From positions 2,480,001-2,544,000 of the forward strand of contig MU008159.1 of the NCBI GenBank assembly GCA_010909165.1: a stretch of 64,000 bases of DNA. Direction: 5' to 3'. Each line of letters begins with the position of its first letter. The stretch's first letter is position 1. This DNA is from Anthoceros angustus. Its lineage: Eukaryota > Streptophyta > Anthocerotopsida > Anthocerotales > Anthocerotaceae. Under the pieces are notes generated by a model that searched no databases, had not been told where the DNA came from, and saw nothing but the letters and a program-made list of their open reading frames with translations. This document shows positions 10,849 through 21,180 of the stretch, in pieces. A program made the translations under genes and the position numbers.

Positions 10849-11658
10849 CCCTTCCATTGCCGTGATTGAAGGATCTGCTCTTGGTGAGGGCTTGGAGTTG
10901 GCTCTATCATGTGACTTGCGAATCTGTGGTGATTATCTGCACAAAGCTTGCATTTGGACATGGCCAAAGTTTCATACACCCATGACGACAGGGTGCATAG
11001 TCACTCACTTTGCTAGCCTCATCTTTGCTACAGGGCTGGATGCTATCCTTGGGTTGCCTGAGACAAGCCTAGCTATTATTCCTGGGTACGACAGAGCTTC
11101 CTTTTCAAGCGATGCGCTCGCATCCTATAATCTCATGCAAGATGTTGTTCATTACAGCAGGCGCAACTCGAGGCTCCCAAGACTTGATTTTTGGAAGAGC
11201 ACGTGCCAAGAGCTTATCTTCACCGCAGTAATCGATGCACTATATGCTTCAGATAGATGAGTGATCCTTCTAGTACAATCGCGTTTTGACGTGAGGCGTT
11301 ACCTGTCACTAAGTCTTTTATATCGGTGACAAGACTCGTAAACCATGCCGTGGAGTCGGGAGGTGCTTACGAGAAGGCCCTTGAAATTGCTCGAGAGATC
11401 ATGCAGTAGGTATTACCAGGTTTCTCAGTTTCTTTGATCAACCACTACTTGGAACCTACAACTGAATCGAAACCGTCGCTTGTTGCAGGGCCCATTGCCG
11501 TTAAAATGGCAAAGGTTGCCATAGACCGTGGAATAGAGGTAGAAAAATCTTCCGGTCTGGTCATGGAGGAGGCATGTTATGCTCGACGCACAGCTCAAGG
11601 ACTGGAGGGAAAAGACATTGCCGAGAAGAGGAAGCCTTTCTACAAAGGGAATAGGTAA
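10849..11658 (+). pseudogene. Enoyl-CoA hydratase (AUH-like) gene fragment, copy 1
   Basis: Exon-like blocks in correct order encode a crotonase-fold hydratase. About 10849-10927 gives IEGSALGEGLELALSCDLR. 11034-11085 gives GLPETSLAIIPG. About 11160-11255 is the damaged RLPRL...ELIFTAVIDALYAS block. About 11335-11408 gives VNHAVESGGAYEKALEIARE. 11488-11658 gives GPIAVKMAKVAIDRGIEV...AEKRKPFYKG and a stop. Related AUH proteins hydrate methylglutaconyl-CoA in leucine breakdown in mitochondria. Here the oxyanion-loop glycine is Glu (ALGEG, family usually ALGGG), the AGGTQR block is corrupted, and the third block runs into a stop. The N-terminal exons are missing; one lies downstream at 12507. 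It is a gene fragment, possibly carried by the CACTA-type element starting at 8113. Confidence 0.75.
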
Positions 11659-12478
11659 GATTAGATGCAGCTATTGAATACCTAGCCGTTAGTACCCCTT
11701 TAGTCTTATAAAGGTGCACCTCGCCTCGTAGTCAACTATCTACTCCGGATGTTCCATCAACTTAAAGCTTCAAATTGTAATGGAAATTCAGCGATGCGCT
11801 CGCATCCTATAATCTCATGCAAGATGTTGTTCATTACAGGTCAGGCGCCTCGAGGCTCCCAAGACCGATTGGAAGAGCACGTGCCGAAGAGCTTATCTTC
11901 ACTGCCCGCAGAATCGATGCACTATATGCTTCACAGATAGATGAGCTGATCCTTCTAGTACAACTGTGCTCTTGACGTGAGACGTTACCCTGTCACTAAG
12001 TCTTTTATACTGGTGACAAGACTCGTAAACCATGCCGTGGAGTCGGGAGGTGCTTACGAGAAGGCCCTTGAAATTGCTCGAGAGATCATGCAGTAGGTAT
12101 TACCAGGTTTCTCAGTTTCTTTGATCAACCACTACTTGGAACCTACAACTGAATCGAAACCGTGCTTGAGGGCCCATTGTTAAAATGGCAAAGGTTGCCA
12201 TAGACCGTGGAATAGAGGTAGAAAAATCTTCCGGTCGGTCATGGAGGAGGCATGTTATGCTCGACGCTACACACCAAGGGCCGGTGGAGGGCTAGCAGAC
12301 ATTGCCGAGAAGAGGAAGCCTTTCTACAAAGGGGAATAGGTAAGATTAGATGCAGCTATTGAATACCTAGCCGTTAGTACCCCTTTAGTCTTATAAAGGT
12401 GCACCTCTGCCTCGTAGTCAACTATCTACTCCGGATGTTCCATCAACTTAAAGCTTCAAATTGTAATGGAAATTCTGT
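11108..12478 (+). repeat. Tandem duplication, ~685-bp unit x2
   Basis: Units 11108-11789 and 11790-12478 both begin AGCGATGCGCTCGCATCC and contain the same three 3' hydratase exons and 3' flank. A shorter AGCGATGC recurs at the outer edge (12479), giving an 8-bp microhomology at the junction. The units differ mainly by small indels, several at CTG/CAG. Confidence 0.9.
11840..12340 (+). pseudogene. Enoyl-CoA hydratase 3' exons, copy 2
   Basis: This second copy of the last three exons reads ELIFTARRIDALYAS-like text near 11885-11935, the VNHAVESGGAYEKALEIARE block at about 12028-12092, and a GPI-like block ending in AEKRKPFYK near 12330. It keeps a CCCGCAGAATCGATG segment that copy 1 has shortened, but has its own frame-breaking losses. 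It has no first exons or start codon, so it is a pseudogene. Confidence 0.75.
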
Positions 12479-12506
12479 AGCGATGCACTAAAGACCTGGA
12501 ATGCCT

Positions 12507-12602
12507 TGTGCACCTTCTGATATCCAGGAGAGGCGGAAGAAGACCCCATCCGAGGTTCAGCAGGACGTGACCACTTTACGGTCTATTTATTCAGCTATTG
12601 AG
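12507..12602 (+). pseudogene. Displaced upstream exon of the enoyl-CoA hydratase gene
   Basis: The frame APSDIQERRKKTPSEVQ...TLRSIYSAIE followed by a GTGAGA donor matches the conserved crotonase segment (GADLKERRKMSPSEV...LRS...AFE) that should precede the IEG-GLELA exon. Here it lies 3' of both copies of the later exons, so exon order is shuffled. It may be the start of yet another truncated tandem copy. Confidence 0.6.
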
Positions 12603-12955
12603 GTGAGAATGCCACTGGTATGTTCGTCCTGGTTGTTAGACCCTACAGAGGGCGGGTTTCCTTTTCTGTTTTTTGTGGGTGCAACTGCAGTCTATCCAAG
12701 CCCTTAACATGCTGAAGGGTCCGAGTAGGCATTACCGTATGTGGGCATCATGCCGGTTCATTCCTCCCACACGAGGAGGGAGCACGGTCCATCGCAGATG
12801 TGGATGCGGCAAAGAACTGGCATGTATAGGGTGCACGAAACAACTTTCTTTGTTGTTTTTGTGGACTGTAAGGGTTTCCAATACAAGAACGTTATATAGG
12901 TCACTACAAGGAGGGGCTACCTTTTACAAATGGGTCTAAGTTTAGTTAGAGGAAA
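12603..12955. other. No gene recognised
   Basis: Short frames only. The block 12763-12795 (CCTCCCACACGAGGAGGGAG) resembles the flank before the hydratase exon at 10849. Confidence 0.3.
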
Positions 12956-14055
12956 CTACAACACTCTTACTACAGCTCAAAGCCCTGTTGTAAGTTTTTG
13001 AACATTTACAACAAGGGTTCCTAACTAATATGATGTGGCATGGATTTTACAATGTGGTTTGTTGACATGGCATGTTGACAATTTTACAACGGGATTTGTT
13101 GACATGGCATGTTGACACAAATTTTACAAGCGGATTTGTTGACATGGCATGTTGACCATTTACAGGGGTTTGTTGACATGGCTTGCTCGTTGTACATGAC
13201 GTTGTTAATTGTGCATAAACTCTTTTGATTTAGAAAACTATGGGGGTTATTTGTTAATAAAACTACATTTTGTTGAATTTATAATGACGTCGTAAAGGAT
13301 GTTGTAAACGTACTTGTAAAAGACGTTGTAAACCATGTTTGTTGTAGATGTGGTTGTAAATTGTGCAAGACTTGATTTTTGGAATAATACCATTTATTGG
13401 AATATCTATGAATAGATTTATTATTTGGTGATGTGGCAAGTTCGTTGCAAATGATGTTGTAAATATGTTTCTCTGGATTTATGTTAGTTATGGGATTATC
13501 TTTTTTTTTGTATTACCGACGTGTCACATGCATTGTAGCTATGGTTGTAAAATGCATGAAAACCATTTTATATAAATATCTATAAATAAATTTATTATTT
13601 GCTGACATGGCAAGCTCATTGCAAATATCATTGTAAAATGGTTTCTCCAATTTATGTTATATTATTGGATTATTCATTTTATTGTATATTTCTGGCACAT
13701 GCGTAACTATGGTTGTAAAATGCACAAGCCAGCCAATATCCATGAATAAATATATTATTTGCTGATGTGGCATGTTTGTCGCAAATGCCGTTGTAAAATT
13801 TTGGAAGAGACCTTTTCCTTATTTATGTAATTTATGAGGTTATATATTAGTAAGATTGTTGATGTGGCATGCCTTTTCCTTATTTATGTAATTTATGAGG
13901 TTATATATTAGTAAGATTGTTGATGTGGCATGCTTGCATAAATGCCGTTGTAAATATGTGGAAGAGACCTTTTCCGATTTATGTCATTTTATGAGGCTAT
14001 ATATTAGTGAAATTGCTGATGGCATGTTCATTGCAAATATCATTGTAAAATGTTA
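12956..14055 (+). repeat. AT-rich subterminal-type repeat field
   Basis: The words TTGTAAA, TTTACAA and GATGTGGCATG recur throughout. Near 13060-13165 a unit with GATTTGTTGACATGGCATG repeats about four times, and a 57-58-bp unit (CCTTTTCCTTATTTATGTAA) is duplicated at about 13812 and 13869. There is no coding sequence. Dense short motifs like these are typical of subterminal regions of CACTA or Mutator-like elements, but no terminal inverted repeat was identified here. Confidence 0.6.
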
Positions 14056-14060
14056 CAAAT

Positions 14061-14920
14061 TTATCGATTTATAAATAGTGCCAAGCATTGTAAAATGTCG
14101 TGTAAGTCACCACATCCTTTTGGGCTCAAGCATTCAAAACTTGAGGCATGCATCTTGGCATCTGGTCCACCGAGCGCCCACAAGTGCAAGCATCCAATGT
14201 CCTCTCCACAACTGGAGTGCACCGCCTCAGGGCACCACAATGCTTGCACAGCCTTCAAAAGGTGCTGTAACTCTTGCCCACAATCGTGCCCTCCATGTCC
14301 ATTTGTCCATACAAAATAGTGCCCATCCCATGTCACGACATCCTTTCTCGCTAACCTATCGAAAACCGTGTGTGCCTCTTCCAGCCACCACGCTATGACA
14401 TGTCCACCGATACTTGGCAATAAACAAGTTCGGTGGAATGTCAGCATGCAACATATCATGCGCACTTTTCGCTAGATTCCACAAAGAAATGCACAAGCTT
14501 GAAGGGCTGCTACAAAGATGTGGGCATCCGCCACACCGTGAGCGACACATCGCATAGTAAAGTTGTATCGCCTCATTAGGCTCCCCATGTGTAGCATGCG
14601 GAGATTATTGAAAACCACATGAAGGGATTTGGTTTGCCCACCCTCCTGTAGCCTACCTCCGGATACATACATCCGCAAGATATGGTTCCCCAAGTATGTG
14701 ATTGACTGCACCCAAGTTTGAGTGAGATCATGAACGCGTCATCCCACAACCATGTCCTTCTTATCTCGCACAAAGTTTTAGCACGACATATAAGATGGAT
14801 CGAGGAATAGAATAGTCTATCTACGCTAGATTTTAGAGCTCCAACGGCCTCGAAGCTTTCCCTACTCACATAACGTCGATGGTTACAGTGTGTCACGACT
14901 CCCATATCCAATCCGCACAC
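14061..14920 (-). pseudogene. PLS-type pentatricopeptide repeat (PPR) gene fragment
   Basis: Several minus-strand frames together show PPR repeats with shifts between them: LGNHILRMYVSGG (near 14690), PFMWFSIISACYT (near 14600), ADAHIFVAALQACAFL (near 14500), and VFDRLARKDVVTW (near 14350). These match the L/S/P motif rhythm of plant organelle RNA-editing PPR proteins, which bind RNA in plastids or mitochondria. No start, no E/DYW domain and at least three frameshifts are present, so this is a pseudogene or a badly damaged copy. Confidence 0.7.
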
Positions 14921-15209
14921 CTCCTGTGCTCAGCTTTCGAGAGCTCGACTTGGAAGGAGAAGCACAATGACCCACCGCATATTCAAAGAAACAAGCTTCT
15001 CATCCAACAAGTCGGCTTGAACATGTTGTTTAACCCGAGGACCTCACCGGACTCCTTGCACGAATGTCGAGCGAGAGCTCCTCTTACCTCGCCTAGTTTC
15101 CCACGCACAAGAGGGGAGTCCTAGGAAGTGGTGATGGGAGGATTACTTGGTGTGGTCACACCGAGAAGCGGTGGCCGCTCAAGTCCGCTACCCGAGTCCG
15201 TAGTCCTAT

Positions 15210-15490
15210 CTATTCAAATAGGTAGGACTCAAGTCCTTGGTCTTTGGGGTTTGGGAAGAAAGACTCAAGTCCTTGGTCTTGGGGTTTCGAATGATGTTCC
15301 TTGGTCCTTGGGAAAAGTAGCAAGTAGATAGAAGCCTATTTCGAGTCCTTGGTCTTGGGGTTCAAGGATGTTCCTTGGTCCTTGGGAAAATGGTATGTAG
15401 ATAGAAACCTAGTCCTTGGTCTTCGGGTTTCGGAAGGATGTTCCTTGGTCCTTGGGAAAAGTAGCATGTAGATAGAAACCTATTTCGAGG
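15210..15490 (+). repeat. Tandem repeat, ~75-90-bp unit, about 3 copies
   Basis: GATGTTCCTTGGTCCTTGGG followed by AAAAGTAGCA-GTAGATAGAA and CCTATTTCGAG recurs at about 15292, 15369 and 15440, with extra copies of AAGTCCTTGGTCTT in front. No gene was recognised. Confidence 0.8.
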
Positions 15491-15570
15491 GCCGAGGAAG
15501 GCAACTTCCTTGAACCATGGGAATTCCGTTTTCTAGATATTGCATGTAGGGCTATATATGCATGTTAGGT

Positions 15571-15665
15571 AGCTCAGGGGTAAAATTGGCCGACTCATCA
15601 AGGGCCGGTCGGGACATGTATACAATCTCGCTACTCCATGGTGGAGTAGTGAGTTCAACCTAGGC
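15571..15665 (+). other. tRNA-like A/B-box pair, possible SINE head
   Basis: TAGCTCAGGGG at 15572 fits the pol III A box, and GAGTTCAACCT near 15650 resembles the B box, about 70 bp apart. The flanking bases do not fold into acceptor, D and anticodon stems, so it is not a tRNA gene. A SINE-type head is possible, but no poly-A or poly-T tail or target duplication was located. Confidence 0.2.
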
Positions 15666-15670
15666 CGTGG

Positions 15671-16289
15671 AGTATACGGTTGAAAATTTTATAGCAACTG
15701 CGAATCTAGGTAGGAATCCTAGTGTACTTCCTTTTGGATTGCGATACGCAATTCAATGGAGATACACTAGGACAAGCTACTGATTAGCGAGCTACATATA
15801 AAGATTTGTAATACAATGATATGCGAGTTCTTGCATATTAGCGGCACAAAGTCGGGCCTAATGAAATGGCCAATCCGGGCGCCGATGGCCTCGCCTGAGC
15901 TAATTTCTAATAGGCAATAGGTATAGAGTTTCGATAGGCCTTCACTTGCGATAATCTACATAGTATGCGAGTGCTGAAAAACCAATCTGAGAGGGATTTC
16001 ACGAAGCATGGTTAGTCGTAACATCCGAAATGTAGAGGCATGTTGAAATGTTGAAATGTCACCGCAGATCTGGAAGAGGTTGAAGGACCTGTATGCATGA
16101 CGAAATGTCATTAGTGTAATGGCAGCATTGAGGTGATTCCACTGAAAAACACATAGGAGTATTTAGATCCTTAGCTGCTAAGGTTGAAGGATCCTCTGGT
16201 GACCTTCTGAGTGAAGAGGAGCTCACACTTTGACTCCTCATCTCACTTCCAGAATCTTGATCTCACTTCCTGAGCTCAAACACAGCATC
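15671..16289. other. No gene recognised
   Basis: Intergenic-looking sequence before the CACTA left end. Only one short minus frame (16059-16241) occurs and it has no motif. Confidence 0.35.
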
Positions 16290-16397
16290 CACTACTACAA
16301 AATGGGTTTGAATATGACAAGCCATATAAGACAGTCCATATGACGGGTGTTTTTCATCATTTAAATATGACAATACTGGGCGGTTAAGACAATTACC

Positions 16398-17286
16398 TTG
16401 GGTCGTCATTCATCCAATATGATGTGGTGTGCTTTCGTCTTAAAATCGTCCTTCCCAACTACGCTTATCGGAGGGTTACCCAACCTGCCTGCCAACCAAA
16501 GTCTAGTTACCGTGCACCCGTTGGAGATTGCACTACCCCGCCTAACGCTTGTTCCGACGTATGGAACTGCAACATCGACTCCGCTGCATGTGCAGCAACG
16601 GCTCGGCTTGCACATGTACCGTCATCTAGCAAACCCCTCTCGCCTCACCGCCGGGTGCATGACTCCAGGATATCCGTTGGGGTTTGCCAGCGGACCGTCG
16701 AAAATCAACGGCTTTCTCGATAGCTCCAATTACTTCGCTGGTTCATACCCTCAGACCAAACGCGTTGCGGAACCCTCGTCGGCAGTCCATGGATCTCCCC
16801 CGCTCAAATCGGCAGATCCCTCGAGTGCTATGCCAATGCCCTCGATGCACGGAAAACACTCGCCCAATTCGTGCGGACATTGCAGCGCGACATGAGAGAT
16901 CTTGGGTGCGGCTCCTCGCAGAGGTTAGGCACCATCACTGTTTTTTGGGAATTGTATGTGTGGGGCTTGTTTGGTTGGATGGATGAGCTCCTCACCACGC
17001 ATCTTCTGCCGCAGTGCGGCCAGCCGACGGTGACCTCCACTCTACGCATGCGTACATCTACCCCGATGCCCGGCGTCGACCCGCCTTCCCGCAGTTGCAC
17101 TGCAGCCCTTGGCGCCGCCTCCGCCCAATTCACCTCAACATGTTCCCACAAACCCGGGTATGCAAATGATAGAAGACGAGGCCATTCCGATACTTGCGTC
17201 GCCAGGGGTGTGAGCATGGTTCCGAACATTGGGGATGCTGACCGCTTGGCAGAGGCCATGCGGCAGTTCATGGCCGATACCCCGCC
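16398..17286 (+). other. 5' part of CACTA 1, unresolved coding
   Basis: Several overlapping frames on both strands occur without recognised motifs. About 17255-17310 contains a second copy of the short segment MADTPPWKAL that also occurs in the transposase at 17730, pointing to a local duplication inside the element. Confidence 0.3.
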
Positions 17287-18352
17287 TTGGAAAGCCCTTG
17301 TGGATCAAGCTTGACGGATGTGTCTCATCACACACGGTTATCTGGGGCACTGGCCTTCCTAACTCTGCAGGAGCGCTTCAAGATTTCCGACTCAGCGATG
17401 ACGGCAATCTTCCAACTCCTCTCCACTTCTATTCTGCCGAAGATAAATTCGATGCCCACATCGAAGGGGGATGCTCGGAAAATGCTCCTTCACGTCGGAC
17501 AGACAACACAGCGAATTGACGCCTGTGTGGGCGACTGTTGCCTATTTTGGGGCCCCAGCGTAACACACAATTTGGCATCGTGGTCACCGAGGTTTCGGAT
17601 TGGGCAAACAGGGAAACCTGTGCCCGCAAGACCATGTTCTTCTTTCCGCTTATTGAGCGACTCGTTTGCTTGTCCTACCATTGCGCGCTTGCTCCGTGGA
17701 AGGCGACGGAGTTCGACGGACAACCGCATCATGGCCGATACCCCGCCTTGGAAAGCCCTTGATGCTGTGGGCGGCTTTGGTGGGGAGGATCGAATATTCG
17801 GCTAGGAATATCGACGGATGGCTTTAACCCAAGTGGGCACCGGTCTGCTTCTTACTCTATTTGGCCCGTGTTCCTTTTCATTCATAACCTGCCTCCTTGG
17901 CTTACCACCAAGAGGCATCGCATACTCATGCCCATTATCATACCGGGCCCGAAACAAGTGAAGAATCTTGATGTGTACTTACAGCTCTTGATGGAGGAGT
18001 TGGCCTCCCTATGGACTGGTGTGGCCGCAGTGGATCATTCCAAGGACGTGTCCGACCCTGCCCATTACTTTCTCCTCCGTGCTGCGGTCCTCCACGCTAC
18101 ATGTGATTACCCCGGGCTGGGGGCCCTTTTCGGGCTTCAGGTTCGTGGGTACCAATGTTGTTTTGAATGTGGACCCCTACTTCAGCCACGGTGGTCGCGC
18201 GCTTTGGATAAGGTGGTATGTGATGGGCACCGCAGATGGGCACCTGCAGGTGACCAACTGAGGCTTGAGCATCGTGAGTTTTTCAACAACGAGATAGAGC
18301 GCCGCCCCCCGCCCCCGCCAAGGGCCGTCCAGGACATTATTGATGAGATGGA
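17287..18352 (+). pseudogene. CACTA TNP2-type transposase, N-terminal part
   Basis: Successive segments in three frames match the TNP2 (Transposase_21) order. RFKISDSAMTAIFQLL and RIDACVGDCCLFW come first (about 17370-17565). Then FFFPLIERLVCLSYH (about 17640), MADTPPWKAL (17730), LGISTDGFNP (about 17800) and HNLPPWL...IPGPKQVKNLDVYL (about 17880-17985) follow, and last a long intact stretch through RAAVLHATCDYPGLGALFGL and a Cys pair to 18352. At least two frameshifts lie between 17560 and 17800. The reading frame is cut exactly by the target duplication ATGGA of the copia element and resumes at 27215. Confidence 0.85.
18348..18352 (+). repeat. Target site duplication ATGGA, left copy
   Basis: Five bases preceding the left LTR (TGACAATTT...) are repeated at 27215-27219 after the right LTR. 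They fix the copia insertion point inside the transposase codons. Confidence 0.92.
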
Positions 18353-18598
18353 TGACAATTTATATGGATTATGTAGATTAATTACAACATTAAGTAATTA
18401 CAGATTAATTGAGAATCAAGAAAAGAGTCTAAAGTGCTTATGCGAAAAGGCAACTTAAACTTAATCTAAACGATGTGACTATTCACGAAAAGTCGTAACC
18501 CTAACGAAAAGATATTTACCTAACTCAACATCATACTAAGGATTATTTATCGTAACTATCCTTAGACCTATAGTCATGACATCAACATAATACCAATA
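18353..18598 (-). repeat. Copia 1 3' LTR
   Basis: 246 bp, 98.4% identical to 26969-27214. In element orientation the LTR begins TATTGG and ends ATTGTCA, so its ends are TA...CA, not TG...CA. Confidence 0.95.
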
Positions 18599-18611
18599 CT
18601 CCCACTTGTTG
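18599..18611 (-). promoter_or_regulatory. Copia 1 polypurine tract
   Basis: CAACAAGTGGGAG on the minus strand directly abuts the 3' LTR, as expected for the plus-strand primer. The same 13 bases recur at 62415-62427. Confidence 0.85.
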
Positions 18612-18878
18612 AGTGGATCATGACCTAGACATTATCTGAATCACGGTCTTCACTCTCGTGTGCTACCCGTGAGACTGTTGCTGAGCTGCGGTATCACCCA
18701 AACGCGGTTGCGATCTTTCGCGTACACTTTTACGCTCAATCTTCCTGCCAATTCTGAACTCCACATGCAGTACCAGTGTGAAGCCACTGAGATGAGGTAC
18801 ATCTCGCTCATAACCCTGATGTATTTTCTCAGCCTTTTGTTCGTTGAGCATCTGGAGCGTAAGATTGCTGTGCTCGCC

Positions 18879-19403
18879 ATGTCTTCCCCTTCGCCCGAGA
18901 TCGCCTCTGCCGCTGCCAGCCCGCACGCCTAGGCGTGTTCGCACCTAGAACAGCTGCCAAAGTTCAAAGTCCGGCTGTGGCAAACGCCGCAACGGAGCCA
19001 TCACGCAGGAAAGGACGCCCCCGTGGTACTACCAAAGAATTCCTGGCAAACAGGAGGGCTACAACGACTGCTGAAGCTGCTACCGCCGCATCTGTGCCAT
19101 CTCGCGACATGGGTGGCACCTCAGCGCATCGAAGGACTGTGACGAACACTCCAAGTGCTACGAAGACTGTGAGAAAGTATCCTGTGCAGGCTGAGTATGC
19201 TTACTCTGATGACGAGTCGCAGCCATCATTACCCTTGTGTTTCCCTCGGCCTCATGACATTGACAGTGAAACCAAGATTGTCAGTATTGGCTGCATCGAG
19301 CATCCTCGTACCCCTGTGTGGTACAAGATATATGTCAACGGCGTCAAGGTGATCATGAAGAGGGTTTCGGTGCGCCTGTGTTCTCACTATCCAGGGCATG
19401 TTG
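18879..19403 (+). CDS. Opposite-strand ORF in copia 1 with AT-hook-like motif
   Basis: On the plus strand, antisense to the retroelement genes, a frame starts at ATG 18879 (MSSPSPEIASAAASPHA) and stops at 18932. The adjacent frame from 18935 continues an Ala/Ser/Thr/Arg-rich chain with RRKGRPRG at about 19004-19027, an AT-hook-like core. It then reads VQAEYAYSDDESQPSLPL and PVWYKIYVNGVKVIMKRV before running into the duplicated 3' unit at 19394. A single indel near 18930 would join the parts. Some plant LTR elements carry extra ORFs between RNase H and the 3' LTR. Its expression and function are unknown; it might also be captured host sequence. Confidence 0.4.
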
Positions 19404-21180
19404 TAAGCATATATAGTATGTCTCTGAAACTGGCTACCTGTTGCTTACTCTGTTCAGAAATTGCTTGCTGTCTATTCATCTCCTTGACACTATCTCCCAC
19501 TGGATGTGAACAGGGTCAAACCAGGTAATCGAGAGAGGCGACTTAGAGATCAAGAGAGAATCTCCTACGAGGAACGCAAAAGACGCAATTCTCCTCGATC
19601 CGATGAAAGCTTCTTCGCCTGTGAGCCTCGACTGCACTCAAGCTAATGAGGATGCTTCTACATCCTTTTCCATGAAGTCGGGAAAGAAATAAGCTTTGAT
19701 GAACCTTCGATGATGACTCGTGCTACTAGCCCGAGAAAGTTAGGCGATTGAAGTAGTGGCTAGAGATTCCGTGAATCTCCTAGCCCAAGACTTTTCATGT
19801 GTTTGAAGTGCAGCTCTCGGCTTCGTGCCTTGGTAAGTATATCTCAAGGATTGTCCTGTGTTGGCACATACGCAACTCTATCTTACCACCGCCACTAACC
19901 TCGGATGTAGTGATATTCCACTTCCACGTGCTTGGTGCGTGAGTGGAAAATCGGATTCTTAGCCATGGAGCCTTGATTGTCCGTATGGATTGTCGGGCAT
20001 GTTGTAAGCATATACTGATCGTCAAACGGCAACTGTTGCTTAATATGTTCGAAATTGCTCATTGCCTTGTTCATCTCCTCGACACTGCCTCCCACCGGAT
20101 GTGACAGGTCAAACCATGTAATCGAGAGAGGCGGACTTAGAGATCAAGAGAGAATCTCTTACGAGGAACGCAAGAGACGCAACTCTGCTCGATCGATGAA
20201 AGCTTCTCTTCGCCTGTGAGCTCGAGCTAATGAGGATGCTTCTACATCCTTTTCCATGAAGTCTGGGAAAGAAATAAGCTTTGATGAACCTTCTGACAGC
20301 TATGACTCAGGCTACTAGCCTGAGAAAGTTAGGCAGTTGAAGTAGTGGCTAGAGATTCCTGTGAATCTCCTAGCCCAAGACTTTTCATGTGTTTGAAGTG
20401 CAGCTCTCGGCTTCGTGCCTTGGTAAGTATATCTGAAGGATTGTCCTGTGTTGGCACATACTGCAACTCTATCTTACCAGCTGCCACTAACCCTCGGATG
20501 TAGTGATATTCCACTTCCACGTGCTTGGTACGTGAGTGGAAAATCGGATTCTTAGCCATGGAGCCTTGATTGTCCGTATGGATTGTCGGGCATGTTGTAA
20601 GCATACTGATCGTCAAACGGCAACTGTTGCTTAATATGTTCGAAATTGCTCATTGCCTTGTTCATCTCCTCGACACTGCCTCCCACGGATGTGACAGGTC
20701 AAACCAAAATCGAGAGAGGCGGACTTAGAGATCAAGAGAGAATCTCCTACGAGGAACGCAAAAGACGCAATTCTCCTCGATCTGATGAAAGCTTCTCTTC
20801 GCCTGTGAGCTCGAGCTAATGAGGATGCTTCTACATCCTTTTCCATGAAGTCTGGAAAGAAATAAGCTTTGATGAACCTTCGACTATGACTCGTGCTACT
20901 AGCCCGAGAAAGTTAGGCGATTGAAGTAGTGGCTAGAGATTCCGTGAATCTCCTAGCCCAAGACTTTTCATGTGTTTGAAGTGCAGCTCTCGGCTTAGTG
21001 CCTTGGTAAGTATATCTGAAGGATTGTCCTGTGTTGGCACATACTGCAACTCTATCTTACCAGCTGCCACTAACCCTCGGATATAGTGATATTCCACTTC
21101 CACGTGCTTGGTGCGTGAGTGGAAAACTGGATTCTTAGCCAGCGCCATGGAGCCTTGATTGTCTGTATGAATTGTCGTGC
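19394..21180 (-). repeat. Tandem duplication in copia 1: ~595-bp unit x3
   Basis: GGGCATGTTGTAAGCATA starts units at 19394, 19995 and 20588. Each carries 3' untranslated sequence plus the C-terminal RNase H coding (HSRTKHVEVEYHYIRG...ELQYVPTQDNPSDILTKA). The junctions join GTCG(G/T)GCATGT sequences, a short homology between the RNase H gene and the 3' region. Copies differ repeatedly at CTG/CAG. Confidence 0.9.

Noticed and set aside
15565-15640. tRNA gene (TAGCTCAGGGG A box)
   Set aside because: The acceptor, D and anticodon stems do not pair and no T-arm fits at the right distance. Kept only as a weak SINE-type signal.
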